Made by a program: the position numbers and the translations under genes. A DNA stretch of 64,000 nt from Nostoc linckia z4 (GTDB lineage Bacteria; Cyanobacteriota; Cyanobacteriia; Cyanobacteriales; Nostocaceae). Position 1 is the first letter of the stretch; each line of letters begins with the position of its first letter. Positions 29,099-37,181 of this stretch are shown here, piece after piece. Below the pieces are notes generated by a model, which was not told the origin of the DNA, searched no databases, and worked only from the letters and a program-made list of their open reading frames with translations. The stretch spans positions 101,540 through 165,539 of the forward strand of contig NZ_LAHA01000002.1 of the NCBI RefSeq assembly GCF_002608075.1, written 5' to 3'.

Positions 29099-30379
29099 TT
29101 ACTCAGGTACGGTCAATCCTTTGAGTGGTTGGGAAATTTCTGTTTTTCCCAAATTTTTGCCCTGAATTAAGACTCCAAAACCACCCAGTCCTGTGGGATC
29201 TAAAAGCTGGTGTAGTGCTTCCCGTCGCTGTAGTAATTGCGAGAGGGGTTGCTTTTGATAAGAAATAGCAGCAATTCGTTCCCCTAATCCCAAGGCCATC
29301 AAAAATAATCCTTGCTGGATAAAACCAACATTTTCTAAACCGCAGCGATCGCCCCAGCGTGACAAAGCTGTAAAGTCAACATGGGCAGTGATATCTTGTT
29401 GTCCAACGTTGATATAAGGATTGTCATGGTAACGGTGTTGGTAATAGCACTGTAGCGTTCCTTGCCATCGCCTCGGATTATAGTAACGAGTCGCAGGGTA
29501 GCCATAATCAATTGTTAGCACATAGCCACGCTGCAAGCGGTCTGCTACTATACTCAACCAGGAAAGAGCAGCTAAATTAATTTCACTGCGGTAACCATCT
29601 GGGTATGCACCTGAGGTTAAATCGATTTCCACTAAGTTGAAATACTCGGCTAGTTGAGGCGTAGAGGGTTTTCCTGTGACTTCGATAAATGATGACGCGG
29701 GGACATAGGGACGCGGGGACGCGGGGACTGAGGACGCGGGGAAATCGGGACGCGGGGACGTGGAGAATTCTTTCACCGCGTCCCCGCGTCTCCCACTCTC
29801 CGCGTCTTCTTCATCTTTCTGTGTTGTCACATAAATTTCTCGCAGTTCGCCGTTTTCTAGGGTGAATTGATGGACTGGAAAGGCATCAACTAATTCATTA
29901 GAAAAAAAACAGCCCACAATGGCATTTGATGGGATATCCTCTAGATTGCACCAACGCACGGGCAAATCTTGTAAACGTTTTTGCTGTTGTTGCCTTAAAG
30001 TCGGTGACTTTTCAATAATTACATACTCTATGGCTGTAAAAAAATCCGGGTATTGTACCTGGTAATACTTAAGGATATGCAATGCCAAGAGTCCTTGACC
30101 TGCTCCCATTTCTACCAGAGAAAAGGTTACGGGTCGCCCTAAGATTTCCCACATTTGCAAAAATTGTTCTGCAAGTAATTCGCCAAAGTCAGCGCTGAGG
30201 TTGGGAGAGGTAAAAAAATCACCACCTTGAAAACCAATTTTCACTGCATCGCTGGAATAATAGCCGTGTTCGGGGTGATATAGTGCCATATCCATGAATT
30301 CGGCGAAAGTAATTCGCTGTTGCGGACTGGTGGTAATATGATGAGCGATCGCTGTACACAATGCTGGATTTGAATCCAT
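29099..30379 (-). CDS. MidA/NDUFAF7-type SAM-dependent methyltransferase (COG1565)
   Basis: The 426-residue protein shows the family's N-terminal FAEFMDMALYHPEHGYYSSD and GDFFTSPNLSADFGELLAEQ, the SAM motif LVEMGAGQGLLALHIL, CFFSNELVDAFPVHQF, and LTIDYGYPATRYYNP, then the C-terminal ALGLGERIAAISYQ. Mitochondrial members methylate an arginine of the complex I subunit NDUFS2; NdhH, its cyanobacterial counterpart, is encoded 10 kb away, but that bacterial target is only inferred. Residues ~186-231 are a Pro/Ser/Arg-rich insertion encoded by a GC-rich repeat. A single-subunit cytosolic enzyme is expected. Confidence 0.88.
   Translation of the reverse strand: MDSNPALCTAIAHHITTSPQQRITFAEFMDMALYHPEHGYYSSDAVKIGFQGGDFFTSPNLSADFGELLAEQFLQMWEILGRPVTFSLVEMGAGQGLLALHILKYYQVQYPDFFTAIEYVIIEKSPTLRQQQQKRLQDLPVRWCNLEDIPSNAIVGCFFSNELVDAFPVHQFTLENGELREIYVTTQKDEEDAESGRRGDAVKEFSTSPRPDFPASSVPASPRPYVPASSFIEVTGKPSTPQLAEYFNLVEIDLTSGAYPDGYRSEINLAALSWLSIVADRLQRGYVLTIDYGYPATRYYNPRRWQGTLQCYYQHRYHDNPYINVGQQDITAHVDFTALSRWGDRCGLENVGFIQQGLFLMALGLGERIAAISYQKQPLSQLLQRREALHQLLDPTGLGGFGVLIQGKNLGKTEISQPLKGLTVPE
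29687..29823. repeat. GC-rich palindromic repeat inside the MidA-like gene
   Basis: GACGCGGGGACATAGGGACG and GACGCGGGGACGCGGGGACT are followed by the inverse CGCGTCCCCGCGTCTCCC. The block is in frame and encodes the low-complexity segment containing SPRPDFPASSVPASPRPYVP. Its base composition contrasts strongly with the gene around it. Confidence 0.85.
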
Positions 30380-30481
30380 AAAAATTTTAAATTAGTGACT
30401 AAAGAAAATAAATACTTGCCAGTAACACAATCAATTTAACTGAAGTGTAAAAATTAAACTGTTGTTTATTACAGCTATTTG

Positions 30482-31330
30482 TTACTGCGGCAGTTTACTT
30501 TTATATAAAAGAAATACGCTATTCTGATCTGGATTTTGTCTTTCACTAATTTCAAATAAGCCAGATGCTTTTAAAACACCTTTTAGTGTTTTAATGCCAT
30601 ACTTCTTAGGCGTGCAGGTAGGGTTTTGGAGCTTAATAAATTCGCCTGCTCTTGCCAACAAAATCATACCGTCTATTTTTTCTATATTTATTTCTGCTAA
30701 ACGCAGTAATTTTACAATCTCTGTATTTTCCCATGTTGTTTCAGACGGATTAATCAGATTGATATACTCAACGCCAGAAGAAGTAATATCTGCCTTGAAT
30801 TGCTTATATAAAATTTCTATTTTTGGGTTAGATTCGGCATAATTTTCCCGAAGAAAAACAAGCACACTAAATACAAAAGGTGTTATCTCTTTATAAAATG
30901 AAATTGCTTCTTGGTACTGTGATTCTAAATCGTTAATGCAAGTTCTACAATCTTCTTGATTCTCTAAGATATGTAAACCTTCCGACCCACCAAAGTGATG
31001 AACGAGTTTGTTCCGTTCGGCAACCATCTCTCTTAATTTATCGGCAAAGTAATCAGGGTTATAATCCACAGAGTCAATAGTGCTATAGTCAACAAAGTCA
31101 ATAATGTCGTAATCCACAGACTCAATAAAGGCATTTATTAAATATCCTAGAGTCTTTAACTTAGCTGTTTCTCTGTACTTCCGAAAGCTATCGATACCCT
31201 TTGCACTACCATCTGAGTGTATATATGGAAGAAGCAGTTTCAAGCCTTTTTCGATTTGCTGAAACATCAATATATTTCGTCCTATTTTTCTTAGGACTTC
31301 ATTTACTAAGTCTGGAAGCTCACTTTTCAT
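30482..31330 (-). CDS. HEPN-like / LOTUS (OST-HTH) fusion protein
   Basis: The 282-residue protein is helical at first (about 1-170) and contains MVAERNKLVHHFGG, that is R106-N107-x3-H111, the RN-x3-H (Rx4H) motif of HEPN ribonuclease-like domains. Residues ~200-282 fit a LOTUS/OST-HTH domain, with GMILLARAGEFIKLQ and KKYGIKTLKGVLKASGLFEI; such domains bind RNA, often G-rich. A short Asp/Tyr repeat (VDYDIIDFVDYSTIDSVDY) at 72-90 is encoded by a small nucleotide repeat. A role as an RNA-targeting effector is an inference; the motif may instead mark a non-catalytic HEPN-like fold. It lies in the accessory minus-strand block. Confidence 0.6.
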   Translation of the reverse strand: MKSELPDLVNEVLRKIGRNILMFQQIEKGLKLLLPYIHSDGSAKGIDSFRKYRETAKLKTLGYLINAFIESVDYDIIDFVDYSTIDSVDYNPDYFADKLREMVAERNKLVHHFGGSEGLHILENQEDCRTCINDLESQYQEAISFYKEITPFVFSVLVFLRENYAESNPKIEILYKQFKADITSSGVEYINLINPSETTWENTEIVKLLRLAEINIEKIDGMILLARAGEFIKLQNPTCTPKKYGIKTLKGVLKASGLFEISERQNPDQNSVFLLYKSKLPQ

Positions 31331-31431
31331 TGTCGTGTTAACCTGCTAGTCAAACGTAGCTAGAGGGTACGGCAATTATAGCTTTGCTTTTTGATGCCCT
31401 AATCAATCAAAATCCGAGGTAGTTAGTGGTA

Positions 31432-31821
31432 CTAACCACTCACCAAGGAAACCAGCACGCCGTTGAGGTCGCGGACGCGGGCTATTGTTTGTCCCCAAGG
31501 TTGGATTTTTGGGGGGTCTAATGGTTTGGCTCCTGCTCCGATGGCTTTGATGTAAGCGCTACCAACATCAGGAGTGATGAATGAGATTTGAATTAATGTC
31601 GGTGGTTGTGTGGCGTCGTTGGGATGAAAACCACCGGGAAATAATTTCTGTGCTTGGCTGGTGGAAGAAAAAGCCAATGTGGTGTTTCCTGTTTCGATTT
31701 CAGCCCAGATAAACTGTCCCCGATCCTCCACGGTGCGACGAACTAAACCAAATGCTTTTTCGTAAAACTCAACGGTCTTAACTACATCGTCTACCCAAAT
31801 GACCGTGTAACCAAATTTCAC
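31432..31821 (-). CDS. VOC-family (glyoxalase/bleomycin-resistance fold) protein
   Basis: The 129-residue protein has paired beta-alpha-beta-beta-beta units: MKFGYTVIWVDDVVKTVEFY, then ALVRRTVEDRG-like strands with FIWAEIETGNTTLAFSS, and the second unit PTLIQISFITPDVGSAYIKA followed by QTIARVRDLNGVLVSLVSG. Members bind a metal at the centre of the fold and act as lyases, dioxygenases or drug-binding proteins. The metal ligand set is not clear enough to name a substrate. It is a single gene 101 bases from the HEPN-like/LOTUS gene. Confidence 0.88.
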   Translation of the reverse strand: MKFGYTVIWVDDVVKTVEFYEKAFGLVRRTVEDRGQFIWAEIETGNTTLAFSSTSQAQKLFPGGFHPNDATQPPTLIQISFITPDVGSAYIKAIGAGAKPLDPPKIQPWGQTIARVRDLNGVLVSLVSG

Positions 31822-31998
31822 AGTTTTTTCTCCTTGTTGAGAAGAATCAGCGCTGGTAAATATTTTTGCTACTTACAGCAGATTGCAAGGAAACTAAATC
31901 CCAAAGCCAGGTATAAATAAAGCCTGTTCTACTTCTGAATTCTGAATTCTGAATTCTGAATTCTCCTATAACTGTATGCCATTTGAAGGCACTGTGGC

Positions 31999-32571
31999 TT
32001 AACTTTCGAGAATATTACGGTCTGTTGCTAGAGTTTGGGCTGCTGTTTGCATCATTTCCATATTTGATTGCGACCAATTATGAGGCCCTTGGCAGTGATG
32101 TGCTATTAATAATCCCCATAATCCTCTAGGTATCACAATTGGGACAACGAGGTTGGCGCGAACATGGAGACTGCGGAGAAAATCTCGGTGACAAGACTCC
32201 ATTGATTCTAATTCAATATCAGCGATCGCCTTTACCCGTCCTGCCAGATATAAAGCAGCATATTCATCGTTAAAACAATCATCTGGCCCAGTGGAACCAA
32301 GAATTGAAAATTCTTCAGAACTCAACGATTCAAAAGTTACCTGTCCTTCCCACTGACCATAAAAATAATACAAAACTACGCGATCGACCTGAAGCATTTC
32401 TCTGAGTTGATTCGTCGTTTCCCTGACTAACTCATCCCGGCGTATCCTTCTGACAAGGCGAGAGAGTAATTTTTCCAAACCCTGCTCGCGGCGATTGTGG
32501 CTTTGGTTTGATTCTGAGTGAGGATGAATTTGCACGGTTTTAAAATTACGACTAAGTAAATGCTGCCGCAC
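31999..32571 (-). CDS. Stand-alone cyanobacteriochrome-type GAF protein (DXCF class)
   Basis: The 190-residue protein is essentially one GAF domain (about 38-187). It carries DDCF at 97-100 (C99), aligning with the DXCF second-cysteine motif, and SCHRDFL with C127-H128, aligning with the cysteine-histidine that attaches the bilin in cyanobacteriochromes. The surrounding GRVKAIADIELE, VRANLVVPI and LWGLLIAHHC are typical of that family. DXCF cyanobacteriochromes usually switch between blue/violet and green/teal light using phycoviolobilin. No output domain is present, so it may be a light-sensing partner or bilin carrier. Bilin binding is predicted, not shown. Confidence 0.75.
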   Translation of the reverse strand: MRQHLLSRNFKTVQIHPHSESNQSHNRREQGLEKLLSRLVRRIRRDELVRETTNQLREMLQVDRVVLYYFYGQWEGQVTFESLSSEEFSILGSTGPDDCFNDEYAALYLAGRVKAIADIELESMESCHRDFLRSLHVRANLVVPIVIPRGLWGLLIAHHCQGPHNWSQSNMEMMQTAAQTLATDRNILES

Positions 32572-32889
32572 TTAATATAGTAATTTATTAGACCTTATTT
32601 AAATACATTTTTGTATTTATAGCAGCAATTCAATTTTAACGTAACATAATACTAGTCAAGCACTTTGATAAAATTTAAATAAATTATTAAGAAAATAAAA
32701 TTTTTAATTCATACCATTAAAAAATCAAAATTATAAATTCAAAGTTAAGATTTTGATAAAATTACAAATAATATGTTTAGTGTTTTTTTATAAGAATTGA
32801 GCCAATAAGTATACTTAAGACTGCAATATAAAAAGTCAATTTGTATTCATAGTTACAGATATTTGTGATGCTGTTAATATTCCTAGTTT
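32572..32889. other. AT-rich gap before the methyltransferase 3' end
   Basis: This 318-base stretch is strongly AT-rich (runs such as TTAAATAAATTATTAAG) and has no repeat, hairpin of note or open frame. It should carry the promoter of the GAF gene, read on the minus strand. Confidence 0.5.
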
Positions 32890-35800
32890 TTATGCAGAGC
32901 ATGGGTACTCTAAGTTTCTAAACATTGGAATAAAGTTACGGTAAGCTGACAATGCTGCTTCTTTAACGGTTGCACTCACAATGGGAAAGGTAGTGAGGAT
33001 GTAGCTAAATTCATCTTCGGTTAAACCGTAAAGGTGTGCTACCATGCCATCGAGTTCTGCGCGGAGTTTGGCGCGTTCTGTTTCGTCGGTAACGCCTTGT
33101 TGATGGGAACCTAAATTGACTTCTTGCGCGAGTTCGTCAAATTCTGGTGTGGTGCAGATGAGTTTGGCGGCGCGTTGTACAATGTCGTTGAAGTAGCGAT
33201 CGGTTTTTGTTAAGCGTGGGATTGGTAGTTGATATAAATAAAAAGAGTTAAGATTCGTAGTCATACGTGAGCGTAGAGTATAGTCAACTACGAAGGTATT
33301 TAGTAATGAAGAAAGAACGACTAACTCTGAATTTGATATTCTTAATTCATTATATCTATCCGTGTCGTGATGGAAAGGAAAATTTACTGTAAGCGAGTTA
33401 CCAGCAAATGACCAAGCTGGAATTACAGTAGATATTAAGGTTCTTTCATTGGTGTTAGAAGCTATTTTGCGTATTGCCAGTCTATAAACCTCATAATCAT
33501 TTTTTAAATCTTTAGTAATTTTTCCACTAAATTTTATTCTTTTAGCGCGTTTCTCCAAAAACACTTCTCTTAAATCTGATTCTTTAATCCAGTAATGAGG
33601 TTTATCATAATCATGCTGAAAATGCCAAATCATTCCTCCTTCATATAAGGTATACTTGGTTGGCAATTGCTGAAAATATTTTTTTGAGCGAGTCATGTGA
33701 AGTTCTTCTCCGTAAAGCTCAAGTCCCCAACCCAACTTGGAATCAGAAAGCAACGGATAATTCAAGAACTTTTCAGTAATCTCTAAGTCTTCTCTACTCC
33801 TAAATTCCATTATTGACATAGAATCAGGTGAGAAACGGCGTACTAATTTAACACTGATAGAGAAGTTTTCATCATTAGGAAATTTTTGCAGTTCTTGTAC
33901 ATCATGGCGCATGAATGACGCTGGGAAATCTTCCGTTTTATTGCCCTTCTCAAACGTGAGAACAACAAACTTAAAACTACGATGAACTCCTTCAAAGATT
34001 TCTTTTCGGTTTTCAAAGCAGAATAATCCAGATATTTGAGTTTGGTTAAACAACATTTCTCGTAGTTTTTTTGCTCCTAAGTCAGTATAGATACCACTAG
34101 GGACAACGATTCCACATTCACCACCCGGAGTTAATAAATTCAAGCACTGTTCTAAAAATATTTTATAAAGATTAATATCAGTGCCTATCTTCTTACCGTT
34201 TACAATAGGAACTTGATTTTTATACTGTTGAGATAAACGGTAATAATCACTGATGTAAGGAAACTGTTTTTGATAATCTAGCCAAGCCGCAGCAATTTCT
34301 ATATCTTTAAGAAGTTTTTCTTGTTCCTGCTCAAAGGTATGAATGTCCATCTTCTTTTTTGTCACCAAGTCACTATATTGTGCGAAAAACTCTTTAGCTT
34401 GTGGCTTAAATATCTCCCAAGGTGGATTAGTGATAATTGCATCAAAGCCGCCACGTTCTAAAATTTTGTCAAAGTGATAACCCCAGTGAAACGGCTTCAA
34501 AGCTGTAATATCCTCAATCTTTAAAACACGCTTTTTTGATTTACCAGTTAACTGAACTTCCTCGTATTTAATGCCCAACTTTTGACTAAACTCATCCAAC
34601 AATAAAAGATTTAATTTCTTTTGTGATTCGTGATTAAGGTTGTCAATAGATTTACGTAAGTTCAATAACCTTGCATCTTGATGGGTTCCCAGTTCTCCAC
34701 CAGAGAGTTTTTCCTCACCAGGAATAAAGGCGTGTTTTTTGTACAATTCAACAGATTTATTCTTTTCTTCTAAAATCTTTTTATAATTATCTGCTGCTAA
34801 AGACTGTAATAGATTTCCTTGTAGTGAATTTCCCACTGCATCAAAAGCAGTGTCATCTACTTTAATCAACCCAATCAGTGAATTACCCGCCATAATATTA
34901 AAATCAATATTAGGCAATGGTTCTAATTCTTCCACTTCATTAGCCGAAGAAACCAAAGCTAAGAAAAGACGCAGTTTAGCAATTTCCGTTGCTTCCTCCA
35001 TGATGTCTATACCATAGAGGTTATCAGAAACAATCCGCTTTTTGATAAAATAAGGTAGTGAGGGATGGGAATTTTCTATATTTTCAAGCTTCTTTTTAAG
35101 AGTGTCATCACCCATTAACTGAATTGTTCCAAACACCGCACTATAAACTTGGATTAGCGTTTTCATCGCCGCCACAAGAAAAGCACCAGAACCGCAAGCT
35201 GGGTCAAGAATTGATAAATTAGGAAGAATATCTTCCATTAGTGAACGACAGACATTTGTATCCAGTTTGATGAGAAGTTCGTTAATATCCTCAAAAGGCT
35301 TATATTTATCAGGTAATGCATTATTTACGCGGTCTAAAATTAATTTGTGAATAGTTCTGTCACAAAGATATTCTGTAATTTGTGGTCTAGTATAATAAGC
35401 TCCAAAAGCCTTTTGATTAATGTATTTTTCAAATATATATCCTAAAACATCGGGGTTAATTTCGTCGTCTTTTCCTTCCGGCGTATCATCTAAATTCCAA
35501 GAATAACGCGCAAATAAATCGAGAACTTGCTCAAACGCTTCATCAATGATAGAAATTTGATATCTTTCTTCAATATGATGTTTGAGAAATAAACCTCCAT
35601 TCAGGTATTTAACCTTTCCTACCAATTGTTGTACAGATAAATCGCGTTCAATCTCAGGTTTAGCAAAGCTTTCAAAAAACAAAGCCTTGAGAAATTCAGC
35701 ATAAAAATGATTTTCACCTTTTTGCTTGCTTTGTTCAAGCTTATTTTGCAGATAATTTAAATCCTTGTTATCAATAAAACCTTTACGTTGAAGAAAATAA

Positions 35801-36420
35801 ACAAACATCAAGCGATTGAGAATTACCGATGTATACCAACGTCTATCTGTTTCATTGTCGATTCCTTTCACAAACTGCAAAAACTTCTGGTGTTGTTCTT
35901 GAAATTCCTTATAAAATTTTTTAGTTACAGGTTCAACATCAAAACCGCGTTGTAGCTTATAAGCAATTTCGACTACAGTCGGTTCACCATGTTCTAATTC
36001 AGTAATATCAATAACTAAAGAACCAAGCTTACTTAAAAATAAGTCTCCTGGTTGACCTTTTACATATAAATGGTCGCGGACGTAACTTTTACTTCCTTCT
36101 CTTTTAACCCAATACCAAAGACTACGCGTGCGTTCTTCGGTAATAAAAATTAGCAGATTTTCAGCTATCAGTTTAGTAATTTCTTGATGAATAGCAACTC
36201 TAACTTTCGCCTCTGGTATTTTTCCATCAGTTGCAGTGATTTCAAAGATTGCAACACCTGAAAGTTCAGCAATCTTTTTGTATTGATACGTCTTATTCTC
36301 AATCTTTAACGCAACAGCCTTTTGCCTTGAAGGTTTAGACCAACCTAATTCTTCTATAAATAAATCACCAAATTGAAAGTTATGGAGTAAATCGCGTGTT
36401 CGTTGAAAATTAAGCGACAT
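32890..36420 (-). CDS. Large Eco57I-type N6-adenine DNA methyltransferase (restriction-modification or DISARM-like)
   Basis: The 1176-residue protein has a class I SAM methyltransferase core with motif I DPACGSGAFLVAAM (about 404-417) and motif IV TNPPWEIF (about 661-668), the NPPW form that methylates adenine N6. The long insertion between them, LYGIDIMEEATEIAKLRLFL, and NIMAGNSLIG are typical of Eco57I-like and PglX/DrmMI-like enzymes. The first 200 residues (LFIEELGWSKP, ENLLIFITEERTRSLWYWVK) resemble the N-terminal part of such proteins; no clear PD-(D/E)XK nuclease motif was seen. The C-terminal 350 residues should recognise the DNA target. It probably works with the PLD-SNF2 helicase gene upstream, though a hairpin terminator separates them. 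Confidence 0.88.
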   Translation of the reverse strand: MSLNFQRTRDLLHNFQFGDLFIEELGWSKPSRQKAVALKIENKTYQYKKIAELSGVAIFEITATDGKIPEAKVRVAIHQEITKLIAENLLIFITEERTRSLWYWVKREGSKSYVRDHLYVKGQPGDLFLSKLGSLVIDITELEHGEPTVVEIAYKLQRGFDVEPVTKKFYKEFQEQHQKFLQFVKGIDNETDRRWYTSVILNRLMFVYFLQRKGFIDNKDLNYLQNKLEQSKQKGENHFYAEFLKALFFESFAKPEIERDLSVQQLVGKVKYLNGGLFLKHHIEERYQISIIDEAFEQVLDLFARYSWNLDDTPEGKDDEINPDVLGYIFEKYINQKAFGAYYTRPQITEYLCDRTIHKLILDRVNNALPDKYKPFEDINELLIKLDTNVCRSLMEDILPNLSILDPACGSGAFLVAAMKTLIQVYSAVFGTIQLMGDDTLKKKLENIENSHPSLPYFIKKRIVSDNLYGIDIMEEATEIAKLRLFLALVSSANEVEELEPLPNIDFNIMAGNSLIGLIKVDDTAFDAVGNSLQGNLLQSLAADNYKKILEEKNKSVELYKKHAFIPGEEKLSGGELGTHQDARLLNLRKSIDNLNHESQKKLNLLLLDEFSQKLGIKYEEVQLTGKSKKRVLKIEDITALKPFHWGYHFDKILERGGFDAIITNPPWEIFKPQAKEFFAQYSDLVTKKKMDIHTFEQEQEKLLKDIEIAAAWLDYQKQFPYISDYYRLSQQYKNQVPIVNGKKIGTDINLYKIFLEQCLNLLTPGGECGIVVPSGIYTDLGAKKLREMLFNQTQISGLFCFENRKEIFEGVHRSFKFVVLTFEKGNKTEDFPASFMRHDVQELQKFPNDENFSISVKLVRRFSPDSMSIMEFRSREDLEITEKFLNYPLLSDSKLGWGLELYGEELHMTRSKKYFQQLPTKYTLYEGGMIWHFQHDYDKPHYWIKESDLREVFLEKRAKRIKFSGKITKDLKNDYEVYRLAIRKIASNTNERTLISTVIPAWSFAGNSLTVNFPFHHDTDRYNELRISNSELVVLSSLLNTFVVDYTLRSRMTTNLNSFYLYQLPIPRLTKTDRYFNDIVQRAAKLICTTPEFDELAQEVNLGSHQQGVTDETERAKLRAELDGMVAHLYGLTEDEFSYILTTFPIVSATVKEAALSAYRNFIPMFRNLEYPCSA

Positions 36421-36490
36421 AATTTACAATGTTTAGAAAATAGAAAAGCAGCATGGTAAATTTGCCACTCAGAAAATAAATCTGTGGCTA

Positions 36491-36520
36491 TAAAAAATTA
36501 AGTCCGCCAGCGCGGACTTT
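36491..36520 (-). terminator. Intrinsic terminator between helicase and methyltransferase genes
   Basis: On the minus strand the stem AAGTCCGC / GCGGACTT (8 bp, four-base loop) is followed by AATTTTTTATAG. It lies 71 bases before the methyltransferase start, so the two genes are not simply one transcript. Confidence 0.7.
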
Positions 36521-36656
36521 AAGAAACGCTCTTTATACGAGTTAAATTTTTACCCATGCTTTTTATACTTTATAAATCCTTTATACAAAATTCGGCTCAG
36601 TGATATTATTGAGTTATCTAAAGGCCGACTTAGTTTTGTGCGGGCGTAGTTTTTAA

Positions 36657-36980
36657 TTGTCAGGTATATTTGCTGATTACTTTATCAAAATCTCTAATTG
36701 CTTTCTTAAAATGAGCTTTTACTTACTCAAAATCTCTAATTGCTTTCTCAAAATGAGCTTTTACTTACTCAAAAGAAGCTTTTGCTTACTCATTTTGGTG
36801 TTTTCCGCAAGTAAAATAAGCTTTGACTTATTCAAACCCCAGTTTGCTTACTCATTTTAGTGTTTTCCGCAAGCAAAAGAAGCTTTTGCTTATTCATTTT
36901 GGTGTTTTCCGTAAGTAAAATAAGCTTTGACTTTCTCAAACCCCAGGTTGCTTTCTAATTTCGGTGTTTTCCGCAACATA
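36657..36980. repeat. AT-rich imperfect direct repeats between the helicase and methyltransferase genes
   Basis: Units with CAAAATCTCTAATTGCTTTC, AAAATGAGCTTTTACTTACT and CATTTTGGTGTTTTCCGCAA recur two to four times at spacings of about 40-60 bases. A 67-codon frame runs through part of it, but its product is just the repeat translated. The block is unlike the purine/pyrimidine repeats elsewhere. Confidence 0.8.
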
Positions 36981-37181
36981 ACAAAGACGCGATAAATCGC
37001 CGTGTCTACAAAAGACAATACGGTTCACTTAAGGCTATAACTCTTTTTTTTAACGAACCGCAGAGGCGCGGAGGGCACAGAGAGAAGAGAGAAAGAGAGG
37101 GAAGAAATGCTTAACTGAACTGTATTGCTATTAAAGACTTCTTATTGTAAAGACGGCGATTTATTATGTCTCTTACATTAA

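Noticed and set aside
36657-36860. 67-codon frame in the repeat region between the helicase and methyltransferase genes
   Set aside because: The product is just the direct repeats translated (repeating KISNCFLKMSFYLL units); no ribosome site, and the frame ends where the repeats shift phase.
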